This document shows, piece after piece, positions 1 to 6,948 of a stretch of 10,086 nt of DNA. The notes beneath the pieces are model-generated. The model did no database searches. It had not been told where the DNA came from and saw only the letters and a program-made list of their open reading frames with translations. The stretch comes from an uncultured Selenomonadales bacterium (GTDB taxonomy: Bacteria; Bacillota_C; Negativicutes; Selenomonadales; Selenomonadaceae). A program made the translations under genes and the position numbers. The first letter of the stretch is position 1. Each line of letters opens with the position of its first letter. The DNA is taken from contig CALCTX010000153.1 in NCBI GenBank assembly GCA_937907035.1, positions 1 to 10,086 of the forward strand, given 5' to 3'.

Positions 1-167
1 GCGTCCTTTCCCTCATCAGCAATCTCTATTTTAATTGAATCACCTAATTTAATGCTTTTCCATGTTTCTAATGGCTTTCCATTTACTAAAATGATAGTAT
101 CTGTTGATTTTATTTTTCTATATAATTTTTCTGTTTTTATGTTAATACGTAAATAAGAATATTTATT
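1..167 (-). CDS. Partial open frame of unknown product, no visible start, runs off the window edge
   Basis: An open minus-strand frame begins just after an in-frame TAA at 170-168 and runs past base 1. It reads as plausible protein, including the stretches ILVNGKPLETW and IKLGDSIKIEIADEG. The pattern 'VNGKP, about ten residues, LGDSIKIE' resembles the end of an S4-type domain (as in RluA-family pseudouridine synthases) or the VNG...GD tail of clostridial FtsA-like proteins; I cannot decide between them. The frame contains no ATG, GTG or TTG, and no Shine-Dalgarno sequence lies in front of it, so it may be a remnant whose start was lost, or may use a rare start. The region is far richer in A and T than the rest of the window. 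In most Firmicutes a KH-domain protein and rimM follow rpsP; neither is seen here. The opposite strand is also open but reads as low-quality, Ser/Phe-rich sequence. Confidence 0.35.
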
Positions 168-177
168 TTAACTCAAC

Positions 178-423
178 TTATTCAGTCTGATCATCATCTG
201 AATCTTCTTCAGAAACTGCAAATTCATTTCTTAAGACTTCAATCTTCTGTTCAAGAACTTTTTCTTCATCAACAGTGATAAGAGCCGGCTCTTTAGTAGC
301 ATCATAATTGCCAACTATTTCAATGAAACGGCCATCACGCGGAGAACGGGAATCAGCTACAACTATACGATAGAACGGATTCTTTTTTGCACCCATACGA
401 TTCAAACGAATTTTTACTGCCAT
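178..423 (-). CDS. rpsP: 30S ribosomal protein S16, with an atypical C-terminus
   Basis: Component of the 30S subunit needed for its assembly. The first ~57 of 81 residues match bacterial S16 closely: [19 protein letters not shown], then [20 protein letters not shown] and VDEEKVL. The ATG at 423 is chosen because AAGGAGGTG lies about 7 bases upstream; a longer frame from a TTG at 459 would add 12 residues foreign to S16. From residue 59 the family consensus (W..GA.P.DTVRNLF, involving a conserved helix) is absent and is replaced by a short acidic tail ending [11 protein letters not shown] checked the other two frames through this stretch and neither restores the missing segment. The gene starts 32 bases after the ffh stop and is probably co-transcribed with ylxM-ffh. 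S16 is normally indispensable in bacteria, so the altered end may be lineage-specific, a rearrangement, or an assembly join. Confidence 0.85.
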   Translation of the reverse strand: MAVKIRLNRMGAKKNPFYRIVVADSRSPRDGRFIEIVGNYDATKEPALITVDEEKVLEQKIEVLRNEFAVSEEDSDDDQTE

Positions 424-455
424 CTGTTTCACCTCCTTAAATGGAATAATATTGA

Positions 456-1808
456 TCAATGCATGAACGGTAATTTTAATCGAGGCATTTTGCCACCGCC
501 CGATACATTTTTAAACTTTTTCATCATCTTTTTCATTTCTGCAAATTGTTTCAAGACCTTGTTTACATCCTGAACTCTGGTTCCACTGCCCAATGCAATT
601 CGTTTACGGCGACTGCCATTGATAATATTTATATCAGCGCGTTCTGCCGGAGTCATTGCTCTGATTATCGCCTCAACATGGCGAATTTCTTTACCATTGA
701 GGTCAACATCAACGTCACCCATTTTCTTCTTGATATTACCCATGCCCGGTATCATATCAAGAATCTGTTCAAAGGATCCCATCTTGCGGATCTGTTGCAG
801 CTGTGCAAGAAAATCATCTAAAGTAAAAGCATCTTTACGAAGCTTTTTCTGCATCTCCTTGGCTTCTTTGGCATCATAGACTGCCGTAGCCTTTTCAATA
901 AGTGACAAAACATCGCCCATACCAAGGATTCTTGATGCCATACGGTCCGGATAAAACGGCTCTAAAGCTTCAAGCTTTTCACCCATACCAACAAACTTTA
1001 TCGGGCATCCGGTAACAGCTTTTACGGAAAGTGCCGCACCACCGCGGGCATCACCATCGAGCTTGGTCAGCACTACACCGTCCAGACCAAGCGCTTCATT
1101 AAAGCTCTGAGCAACATTGACAGCATCCTGACCAGTCATAGCATCGACAACGAGCAATATTTCATGTGGCTTAACTTCCGCTTTGATCGACTTTAACTCC
1201 TGCATCAGCGCTTCATCAATATGCAAGCGGCCGGCAGTATCGATAATTATCACATCATTGATATGCGATCTGGCATGTGCAACTGCTGATTTTGCAATTG
1301 TTACCGCATCAGTCCCCGGCTCCATAGCAAAAACCGGTATATCAAGCTGCTGCCCTAAAACCTGCAACTGCTTGACAGCTGCCGGACGATAAATATCAGC
1401 CGCAACCAACAAAGGTTTTTTGCCCTGCTTCCGCAAAGACAAGCCTAACTTACCGGCAGTTGTTGTCTTACCTGCACCTTGCAAACCAGCCATCATAATT
1501 ATCGTCGGCGGTTCAGATGATATGTTCAGCTTGCTCTGTTCGCCGCCCATAAGCTCTGTAAGCTCTTCATTAACTATCTTGATAACTACCTGAGCCGGCG
1601 TAAGCGTTTCTAATACTTCCTGCCCTATTGCCCGTTCTTTGACCTTTTGGATAAAACTCTTTACAACCTTAAAGTTAACATCAGCTTCCAAAAGTGCCAT
1701 ACGGACATCACGCATTGCTTCATTGACGTCTTCTTCCGTCAGTTTGCCATGACCGCGAAGCTTTTTAAATGTCTCCTGCAGACGATCTGCCAAACCTTCA
1801 AAAACCAA
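456..1808 (-). CDS. ffh: Signal recognition particle GTPase Ffh (SRP54)
   Basis: Binds signal sequences of nascent membrane and secreted proteins together with the SRP RNA, and docks on FtsY at the membrane. The 450-residue length is normal. Order of domains: helical N domain (about 1-90), G domain with P-loop GLQGAGKT (108-115), DTAGR (190-194) and TKLD (248-251) followed by GDARGG, then the methionine-rich M domain (about 328-433) containing the RNA-binding helix region [17 protein letters not shown] (399-415). The start is TTG at 1808: AGGAGG, embedded in the last codons of ylxM, sits about 7 bases upstream and the frame matches the family N-terminus (VFEGLADRL). The ylxM stop is two bases before this start, which implies translational coupling. 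rpsP follows 32 bases downstream. Confidence 0.97.
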   Translation of the reverse strand: MVFEGLADRLQETFKKLRGHGKLTEEDVNEAMRDVRMALLEADVNFKVVKSFIQKVKERAIGQEVLETLTPAQVVIKIVNEELTELMGGEQSKLNISSEPPTIIMMAGLQGAGKTTTAGKLGLSLRKQGKKPLLVAADIYRPAAVKQLQVLGQQLDIPVFAMEPGTDAVTIAKSAVAHARSHINDVIIIDTAGRLHIDEALMQELKSIKAEVKPHEILLVVDAMTGQDAVNVAQSFNEALGLDGVVLTKLDGDARGGAALSVKAVTGCPIKFVGMGEKLEALEPFYPDRMASRILGMGDVLSLIEKATAVYDAKEAKEMQKKLRKDAFTLDDFLAQLQQIRKMGSFEQILDMIPGMGNIKKKMGDVDVDLNGKEIRHVEAIIRAMTPAERADINIINGSRRKRIALGSGTRVQDVNKVLKQFAEMKKMMKKFKNVSGGGKMPRLKLPFMH

Positions 1809-1810
1809 AT

Positions 1811-2161
1811 TCAGACCTCCTGATTATTCAAAAACGGTTCAAGCCGTTTCAATATCTCTGTTACTTTATCACTATTTTCCTGTGTCTTCAGCTCTGAAAC
1901 ACTGTCATATACTGCTGCTAATTCACCGGAAATATTCTCATAACGATCAACTAAACCCAACTTTTCCTCATAATCTGTCAGAATCTGTGTTGAGCGATGA
2001 ACCATATCATAAACAGCTTGACGGGAAATACCCATTTCTTCGCCAATCTCCGAAAATGAAAGATCATCAAACAAATACATTTCCAAACACTGACGTTGCT
2101 TATCAGTAAGCAACGCCCCATAAAAATCAACCAGGAAAGCCAATCTTAAACGTTCTTCCAT
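1811..2161 (-). CDS. ylxM: YlxM / p13-like helix-turn-helix protein
   Basis: Small protein (116 residues) of the YlxM/p13 family, found next to ffh in Gram-positive bacteria and thought to act with the SRP pathway; its biochemical role is not settled. Residues about 16-60 look like a sigma-70 region 4 helix-turn-helix: LTDKQRQCLEMYLFDDLS, then SEIGEEMGISRQAVYDMVHR. The rest is helical and charged. ATG at 2161 is preferred over the in-frame GTG at 2170, because AGGTGG lies 5-6 bases before the ATG and the protein then begins MEERLRLAFLVDFYG, as in homologues. The gene is the first of the ylxM-ffh-rpsP transcript, about 47 bases downstream of the predicted transcription start, and its last codons contain the ffh ribosome binding site. 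Confidence 0.9.
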   Translation of the reverse strand: MEERLRLAFLVDFYGALLTDKQRQCLEMYLFDDLSFSEIGEEMGISRQAVYDMVHRSTQILTDYEEKLGLVDRYENISGELAAVYDSVSELKTQENSDKVTEILKRLEPFLNNQEV

Positions 2162-2186
2162 CCCAGCCACCTGCCTGATCTTAATC

Positions 2187-2207
2187 TGTCAAGTTATTTC
2201 CCTTGAC
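2187..2207. repeat. Dyad B: 21-bp imperfect palindromic repeat at the start of the ylxM-ffh transcript
   Basis: GTCAAG (2188-2193) and CTTGAC (2202-2207) form a 6-bp inverted repeat around an 8-base spacer. The 21-bp unit matches a second unit at 2238-2258 in 18 of 21 positions, in the same orientation, with centres 51 bp apart. It begins at about +1 of the predicted ylxM transcript, so it could be an RNA hairpin at the 5' end or a DNA operator. No regulator is identified. Confidence 0.6.
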
Positions 2208-2214
2208 CTAAGTA

Positions 2215-2243
2215 ATTATAAACATAAAAAAATGACGTGTCAA
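2215..2243 (-). promoter_or_regulatory. Perfect-consensus sigma-70 promoter for ylxM-ffh-rpsP
   Basis: On the minus strand TTGACA (2243-2238) is followed by a 17-base spacer (2237-2221) and TATAAT (2220-2215), matching the housekeeping consensus in all 12 positions. Transcription would start near 2208, leaving a leader of about 47 bases before the ylxM ATG. The -35 box and most of the spacer coincide with the 3' arm and U-tract of the terminator of the preceding operon, and dyad A overlaps the -35 box. Confidence 0.85.
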
Positions 2244-2272
2244 GTATTTTCCCTTGTCGCGTCATTTTTTAT
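2225..2272 (-). terminator. Intrinsic terminator of the DUF523-DUF3298 operon
   Basis: GACGTGTCAAG (2234-2244) pairs with CTTGTCGCGTC (2253-2263) with one T:T mismatch and one G:T pair, around an 8-base loop. A7 and T6 tracts on the two flanks extend the stem and give a U-run on either strand. It lies about 20 bases after the stop of the 423-residue DUF3298 gene on the minus strand. It could work in both directions, but no convergent gene is present. Confidence 0.85.
2238..2258. repeat. Dyad A: 21-bp repeat covering the -35 box and the terminator apex
   Basis: Second copy of the unit at 2187-2207 (18/21 identical). Its half-sites TCAAG and CTTG form the upper part of the terminator hairpin, and on the minus strand its end supplies the TTGACA -35 box. 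A protein bound here would occlude RNA polymerase at this promoter, which is inference only. Confidence 0.55.
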
Positions 2273-2293
2273 GTCACGTTTCATTATTTGGAT

Positions 2294-3565
2294 TTATTCC
2301 ACCTTAACCGGTTTGCCATCAATCCCGACAGCATAAATCGCCTGCTCATAGCTTCCGGCCAAAGCATTCGTTACTTTTTCTAAAATCATCTTTTCCGGCT
2401 TTGTACAAAGCTCATAGAACGGGAAATCATCTTCATACCGTGCCGGACGCATTCCCGAAAGTTCTGCGACCTTCTGCGGCATTTCACCATTCATATCATA
2501 CACATTAAGCTGATAATAATCCGCCCGCTGTAAAAATACATAGAGATAATAAACGCCGACTCCATCCAAATGAATAAGTACCGGCTTAAGCTCATCTCCC
2601 CATCCGGCAGGATCCTCATAAACCTTGCCATTTATCTCTATCATCGGGATTTTTGTTCTTTCCTCCGTTATCTTATGAATAAACTTCAACCGTTTGTGAC
2701 TGCCGTCCGCCTGATAGGCGAAATCGACCGGCATATTGACCGGTATAGCCGTCTGAGGTGCTGTCAACATACAATAATAGTCATTAAACATTTCCTGATT
2801 TCCGAAAAACGGTACCTTGACCATCAAAACGCCGTCTGCATATGAGGTGAGCTCATAAGGAGAAAACCAAACTGCCACTCCGTCATTTTCAAGTGTCCAA
2901 TTCAATTTCTGCCCGTCATTTTCCCGTGCCTTACCGAAAAACTCCTCCTTGCCGAAGAAAGAAGCGTCCGGATATTCCTGTACCAGTTTCTGCTCTAAAA
3001 TATCAATAAATTTCTGTGGATCCCTGCAAACATCGCCAAAACTCAGTTTTGCACCTGTAGCACCATCAAAATTTTCTCCCTTTACACCATAATCGCCATG
3101 CACTCCACCGGTATACTGGCTGTACGTCCCCAAAACACTTACTGCTCTTGCATCAGCCCGACGCACGCCAATAGAAGCTCTGCTATTATACGGACGTGTT
3201 TCCGGAGCCGTAAAATCTTCCGCCCATTTCTCAAAGCGCGTCATGTCCTTTAAAACCCCTGACCGTGCTTCATCACTGAAAGCAATAAGAGCCTGGCATA
3301 GTTCCGGTTTTGCTTTCTCTACTGCCTCATCACGAACGAGCAAAAAATCATAGCCCCCCTCAATCGTCAGTTTACCACCGCAACAACTGTAGCTCGTCTC
3401 TGTATGCCCCAATGTCAGCGGAATAGCTGTATTATGTTCTTTGACCGCCTCCTCGCTGTACTGCTGTACCTCGTCAGCAACAGCTGCTTCTGATACAGCC
3501 GGTACCGAAACAAACAAGAACCCGCCCGCAAAAAAAGAAACAACTATTTTTTTCCATAATCTCAT
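2294..3565 (-). CDS. Secreted DUF3298 (RsiV-like) protein with C-terminal extension
   Basis: 423 residues from the ATG at 3565, which has GGAGAAG upstream overlapping the stop of the preceding gene; a longer frame to 3604 would place charged residues before the signal peptide. Residues 1-27 form a signal peptide (MRLWKK, hydrophobic core, cleavage near VSEA-AVA), so the protein is exported. About 60-155 resemble the DUF4163-like half and about 156-262 the DUF3298 half seen in RsiV and PdaC-type proteins: YTGGVHGDYG, NFDGATG, WFSPYELTSYADG. A further ~150 residues (270-423) include IPMIEINGKVYED and YYLYVFLQRADYY, resembling extensions seen in some clostridial DUF3298 proteins. In Bacillus, RsiV binds lysozyme, but that protein is a membrane anti-sigma factor and this one has no membrane anchor after cleavage; ligand unknown. 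It is the last gene of its operon. Confidence 0.85.
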   Translation of the reverse strand: MRLWKKIVVSFFAGGFLFVSVPAVSEAAVADEVQQYSEEAVKEHNTAIPLTLGHTETSYSCCGGKLTIEGGYDFLLVRDEAVEKAKPELCQALIAFSDEARSGVLKDMTRFEKWAEDFTAPETRPYNSRASIGVRRADARAVSVLGTYSQYTGGVHGDYGVKGENFDGATGAKLSFGDVCRDPQKFIDILEQKLVQEYPDASFFGKEEFFGKARENDGQKLNWTLENDGVAVWFSPYELTSYADGVLMVKVPFFGNQEMFNDYYCMLTAPQTAIPVNMPVDFAYQADGSHKRLKFIHKITEERTKIPMIEINGKVYEDPAGWGDELKPVLIHLDGVGVYYLYVFLQRADYYQLNVYDMNGEMPQKVAELSGMRPARYEDDFPFYELCTKPEKMILEKVTNALAGSYEQAIYAVGIDGKPVKVE

Positions 3566-3579
3566 TTCAAATCTTCTCC

Positions 3580-4347
3580 TTAATATTTTATCAAACCTGA
3601 CCATTCAGCCATCGGAAGCTCAACAATAAACGGACCTGCTGCCGGGCTGGTTATCTCCCCCGGAGAAAAATAAAAAGTAACAACGCCCAAGGTTTTCGTC
3701 CAATCAAACCGACCATCTCCATAAACATTTGCTGCCAAATAATTTTCGATCTGTCCTTCCTCAAGCTTTATTCCCTTCTTTTCTCCCTCTGCAAGCAACT
3801 TCTTTTTCAGCACGTCGCAAAGTTTGTCCATATCCTTGCAAATGCTTTCCAGTACAATCGGCTCACCGGTTGCCGCATCAAAATTCTTGCTCTCAAAAAA
3901 CACCTGTGGACGAGCACCCCCGGTAAATATGTCATGCGTCAAAAGATAACTTGCCATAAGTTCATCGGCTCTTATCAAATCAGCTGTCAGCGTATAGGAA
4001 TAATACCCTCCGCTCCTGGCGGCATACTCCTTCGCCTGTGGCAAAATATAATCGTACCACTCCTTCATCAATTCAGCCATCTTGACATTCTCTGCCCGAA
4101 TTGATGAAGCAACAGCATTGTAAACCGCCGTATCATAATCCCCCTGTACTACAAGTATCGGATATACCATCTTAACTGCTATTTTCCCGTTCTCTGTCTT
4201 CTCTGTCACAGTCTCCGACGTTATCGTCAGCATCTGCTGACAACCTTCAATAGCTTTTGGCTCAGCCTCAACAGCTGACATACCGGGTGCAAGAGAAAAG
4301 CTGATCCCAACCGCTAACACCGCCAGCAATTTTTTAACCCAAAACAT
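3580..4347 (-). CDS. Secreted DUF3298 (RsiV-like) protein, shorter paralogue
   Basis: 255 residues. ATG at 4347 is chosen because GGAGG lies 7 bases upstream and the protein then starts with a clean signal peptide (MFWVKKLLAVLAVGISFSLA, cleavage near VEA-EP, ~28). An alternative ATG at 4371 overlaps the stop of the DUF523 gene as ATGA but has only a poor ribosome binding site. The mature part shares the family layout with its downstream neighbour: TGGARP (142-147), NFDAATGEP (155-163), FYFSPGEITSPAAGP (225-239) and a final VELP strand. The C-terminal extension of the neighbour is missing. The two genes are 14 bases apart and look like a tandem duplication that has diverged widely. Function unknown; probably an extracytoplasmic binding protein. 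Confidence 0.85.
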   Translation of the reverse strand: MFWVKKLLAVLAVGISFSLAPGMSAVEAEPKAIEGCQQMLTITSETVTEKTENGKIAVKMVYPILVVQGDYDTAVYNAVASSIRAENVKMAELMKEWYDYILPQAKEYAARSGGYYSYTLTADLIRADELMASYLLTHDIFTGGARPQVFFESKNFDAATGEPIVLESICKDMDKLCDVLKKKLLAEGEKKGIKLEEGQIENYLAANVYGDGRFDWTKTLGVVTFYFSPGEITSPAAGPFIVELPMAEWSGLIKY

Positions 4348-4367
4348 CCATTTCCCTCCATCAAAGA

Positions 4368-4868
4368 TCATAACTTCCCATTTTCTGCCATATCCGCCTG
4401 AATCAAGTCTTTCACGAGATCTTCTGTCAGATCATTCTCTGAATAAATCGTCACTCCGGCTTCACTTATAAGTGAAGCTGCCACCCCCTGTCCGGAAATC
4501 TTTTTGTGAGAAAATGTACCATCATAAATATTCGCATTGCCACATGACGGACTGTTTTCTTTAAGGACAGCGATTTTAACATTATGCTTTCTGACCAGCT
4601 CCAGTAAACCTTCAGCCCCCCGGACAAATTCGGCAGTTACATCTTTGCCGTCTTTATCACTTACAACAGTCCGACCGGCAATTACATCCGCACCGGTTCC
4701 TTTTTGTATTTCAGCCGGCTTTCGCGGTGTATTCAGTCCACCAATACATTCCGGACAAACCGGCAAAAAGCACCCCGTTGATTCGTATTTCAGCAGCAGC
4801 TCATTATCATTGGCTCCGCCGTCATATTTTACCTTTTTCCCCAATAAACATGCACTTACTAATATCAT
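4368..4868 (-). CDS. DUF523 (YbbK-like) protein
   Basis: 166 residues, close to the usual length of the small DUF523 family, whose biochemical function is not known to me. The family signature is complete: ILVSACLLG (2-10), YDGG (15-18), CPECIGGLNTPRKPAEI (38-54), GKDVTAEFVRGA (74-85), LKENSPSCG (102-110) and IYDGTF (114-119). The conserved cysteines 7, 38, 41 and 109 could bind metal or take part in thiol chemistry (inference). ATG at 4868 has GGGAGGTG upstream with about 8 bases spacing; an upstream in-frame start at 4886 would add six residues before the conserved ILVSACLLG and lacks such a site. First gene of the operon with the two DUF3298 genes; its TGA overlaps an ATG of the next frame. 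Confidence 0.9.
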   Translation of the reverse strand: MILVSACLLGKKVKYDGGANDNELLLKYESTGCFLPVCPECIGGLNTPRKPAEIQKGTGADVIAGRTVVSDKDGKDVTAEFVRGAEGLLELVRKHNVKIAVLKENSPSCGNANIYDGTFSHKKISGQGVAASLISEAGVTIYSENDLTEDLVKDLIQADMAENGKL

Positions 4869-4936
4869 TGCCAACACCTCCCGCAAAATATCATTTTACA
4901 AAAACTCCCTCTCATCATCGCTCTTTTCAGAAAATT

Positions 4937-4964
4937 ATTATAAGACTATTATAACATAGGACAA
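4937..4964 (-). promoter_or_regulatory. Likely promoter of the DUF523-DUF3298 operon
   Basis: TTGTCC (4964-4959, 4 of 6 consensus bases), a 16-base spacer and a perfect TATAAT (4942-4937). A second TATAAT lies inside the spacer at 4953-4948 without a good -35 box. Transcription from about 4930 gives a leader of some 60 bases. The promoter begins immediately after the terminator of the exonuclease gene. Confidence 0.6.
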
Positions 4965-4966
4965 AT

Positions 4967-4997
4967 AAAAAAGATTGCCTTTTCAGCAACCTTTTTT
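4967..4997 (-). terminator. Intrinsic terminator overlapping the end of the exonuclease gene
   Basis: GATTGC (4973-4978) pairs with GCAACC (4986-4991) with one G:T, around a 7-base loop, flanked by A6 (4967-4972) and T6 (4992-4997). On the minus strand it ends in a U-run. The final codons K-K-G-C-stop of the exonuclease form one arm of the stem. Confidence 0.8.
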
Positions 4998-5549
4998 AAA
5001 GTCTTTTATATCTACTCTTAACAGCCGCGTCAATTCAACCAAACTTGTTGCACCAGTCTCTTTCGCCGCAGCCAATGGTATTGCCGCACAGGCTTTTGCA
5101 TCGTCAAGTGCATGATGATGATTGAAATTGATATTAAGATAATTCCCGACTGTATCAAGCTTATGATTGTAAAGGTCAGGCCAAATTTTACGGGAAATAC
5201 TGACTGTACAGCAATGCTTAAATTGTGGTTCCGGCAAACAATATGTTCTCAAGCATGCTCTCAATACTCCCATATCAAATTGCGCATTATGCGCAACAAC
5301 TATCCGCCCCTCCAATCGTTCTCTTAATTCTTCCCATATCCCGGCAAAATCAGGTTTATCTTTTACCTGAGTCGGTGTTATTCCATGAATCTTGATATTA
5401 AACGGCAAAAAGCACAACTGAGGCGGTCTGATCAAAGTATACCATGAATCAGCTATTTCTCCGTTTTTGACCTCAACCACTGCTACACTGCATGCAGAAT
5501 CATACTTGCTCGTTGCTGTTTCAAAATCTATTGCTGCAAAATCCAACAT
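4983..5549 (-). CDS. DnaQ-like DEDDh 3'-5' exonuclease
   Basis: A 188-residue stand-alone exonuclease of the DNA polymerase III epsilon superfamily, removing nucleotides from 3' ends with two metal ions. The catalytic set is complete: D8 and E10 in AAIDFETA, D92 in AHNAQFD, and H145 with D150 in HHALDDA; HGIT (55-58) is also typical. The C-terminal ~35 residues are helical, and no BRCT, helicase or polymerase domain is attached, so it is a free nuclease rather than DinG or PolC. The ATG at 5549 shares one base with the TAA of nfnB (TAATG), with GGGAG about 8 bases upstream, so translation is probably coupled. The link with a redox enzyme is likely just shared transcription. Substrate (DNA or RNA) cannot be told from the sequence. 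Confidence 0.92.
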   Translation of the reverse strand: MLDFAAIDFETATSKYDSACSVAVVEVKNGEIADSWYTLIRPPQLCFLPFNIKIHGITPTQVKDKPDFAGIWEELRERLEGRIVVAHNAQFDMGVLRACLRTYCLPEPQFKHCCTVSISRKIWPDLYNHKLDTVGNYLNINFNHHHALDDAKACAAIPLAAAKETGATSLVELTRLLRVDIKDFKKGC

Positions 5550-6946
5550 TAATTTTTCTCCCGTAAATATTTGTCAATAGCCGCTGCAGCTTTCTTCCCT
5601 GCCCCCATGGCCTTTATTACCGTTGCCGCACCGGTCACAATGTCGCCACCGGCAAAAACACCTGCTTTAGTAGTTACCCCATTATCATCAGCCATGATAT
5701 GTCCATGCGCATCTACATCCATCCCCGGTGTCGTCCGGGAAATTATAGGATTAGCGCCCTGCCCGATAGCAATTATTACAGAATCAGCCTCTATTTCATA
5801 CTCTGAACCATCAATCGGTCTTGCACTTCTCCTCCCTGATGCATCTGCTTCTCCAAGTTCCATCCGGATACATTTTATTGCTGTAACCTTTCCTTTATCA
5901 TCTCCGATAATTGCAACCGGATTATGCAAAAATTTAAACTCGATGCCTTCTTCTTTAGCATGATGAACTTCTTCCCGACGGGCCGGTAGATCATCTTCAC
6001 TGCGCCGATAGATAATATAAACCTGTTCTGCGCCTAAACGCAATGCAGTCCGTGCCGCATCCATAGCAACATTGCCGCCACCGACAACAGCCACTTTTTT
6101 CCCCGTCTTGATTGGAGTGACATAATCCGGAAATTGATAGGCTTTCATCAGATTGGAACGTGTCAAAAATTCATTAGCCGAATACACACCGTTAAGGTTT
6201 TCACCCGGTATCTTCATAAAATATGGCAATCCCGCCCCGGTTGCAACAAATACCGCATCAAAGCCTTCCTCATCAATAAGCTCATCAATTGTATATAATT
6301 GCCCGATTACGGAATCCAGCTCTATTTTTACTCCCAGTTTCTCTAAATTTTCTATTTCCTTTTTTACTATCTTTTCCTTCGGCAAACGAAATTCCGGTAT
6401 GCCGTATGACAATACCCCGCCAGCTTTATGCAATGCTTCAAATATTGTCACTTTATACCCATTTTTTACCAAATCTCCGGCAGCTGACAACCCCGCCGGT
6501 CCTGCTCCGATAATAGCAACTTTTTTAGCGTGCGGAGACAATGGTATCGGTTCAATCTGTTTGTCCCCAGCCATATCAAAATCGGCAGCAAATCTTTCCA
6601 ATCTGCCAATTGCTACCGCATCTCCCTTATTAGCTAAAATACAATTTTTTTCACACTGATTTTCCTGAGGGCATACTCTGCCGCAAACAGCCGGTAAAGC
6701 ATTAGTTTCTTTTATCTTATTTATTGCCCCGGCAAAATCCCGGGATCTGATCTTAGCAATAAACTCCGGGATATCTACGCCGACCGGACAGCCTTTGCGA
6801 CACTGCGGCACCTTGCAATGAAGACAACGTTCAGCTTCAGCAACTGCTGTTTCTTCATCATAACCAAGAGAAACTTCTTCAAAATTATGTGCCCGTACAA
6901 CGGGTTCCTGTTCCGGCATTTTATGTTTTGTAAGTGAGAGTGCCAC
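5549..6946 (-). CDS. nfnB: NADP(H)-dependent flavoprotein NfnB / SudA / glutamate synthase small subunit type
   Basis: 465 residues. N-terminal double [4Fe-4S] region with Cys 41, 44, 49, 53 and Cys 88, 92, 98, 102; FAD site GAGPAG (147-152); NADP(H) site VVGGGNVAMDAARTA (287-301); FAD-closing motif FAGGD (431-435). This is the architecture shared by GltD, sulfide dehydrogenase SudA and the large subunit of NADH-dependent ferredoxin:NADP oxidoreductase. Because the NfnA-type partner lies two bases upstream and no GltB-like large subunit is seen, NfnB is the best reading: bifurcating electrons from NADPH to ferredoxin and NAD, or the reverse. The GTG at 6946 is the start (GGGGAGG 8 bases upstream, within the end of nfnA); a TTG at 6976 would extend it by ten residues without a comparable site. 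Often labelled gltA in databases. Confidence 0.9.
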   Translation of the reverse strand: MALSLTKHKMPEQEPVVRAHNFEEVSLGYDEETAVAEAERCLHCKVPQCRKGCPVGVDIPEFIAKIRSRDFAGAINKIKETNALPAVCGRVCPQENQCEKNCILANKGDAVAIGRLERFAADFDMAGDKQIEPIPLSPHAKKVAIIGAGPAGLSAAGDLVKNGYKVTIFEALHKAGGVLSYGIPEFRLPKEKIVKKEIENLEKLGVKIELDSVIGQLYTIDELIDEEGFDAVFVATGAGLPYFMKIPGENLNGVYSANEFLTRSNLMKAYQFPDYVTPIKTGKKVAVVGGGNVAMDAARTALRLGAEQVYIIYRRSEDDLPARREEVHHAKEEGIEFKFLHNPVAIIGDDKGKVTAIKCIRMELGEADASGRRSARPIDGSEYEIEADSVIIAIGQGANPIISRTTPGMDVDAHGHIMADDNGVTTKAGVFAGGDIVTGAATVIKAMGAGKKAAAAIDKYLREKN

Positions 6947-6948
6947 TT

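Noticed and set aside
1..156. Plus-strand frame at the left edge ending at TAA
   Set aside because: It is open but reads as Ser/Phe-rich low-quality protein, while the opposite strand has a domain-like pattern and agrees with the direction of all neighbours.
180..423. A frameshift in rpsP as the cause of the odd C-terminus
   Set aside because: Both other frames hit stops within a short distance and neither encodes the missing W..GA.P.DTV segment.
424..459. N-terminal extension of rpsP from a TTG at 459
   Set aside because: The ideal ribosome binding site lies inside this stretch, before the ATG at 423, and the extra residues are not part of S16.
546..1392. Plus-strand open frames opposite ffh
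   Set aside because: They are Ser/Ile-rich shadows of ffh codons, with no ribosome binding site and no family motif.
4537..4959. A 140-codon plus-strand frame opposite the DUF523 gene
   Set aside because: The minus strand carries the complete DUF523 signature with a good start; the plus frame is Ser/Pro-rich antisense sequence.
5571..6659. Long plus-strand frames opposite nfnB
   Set aside because: They are antisense shadows of a well-conserved flavoprotein and show no motif or start signal of their own.
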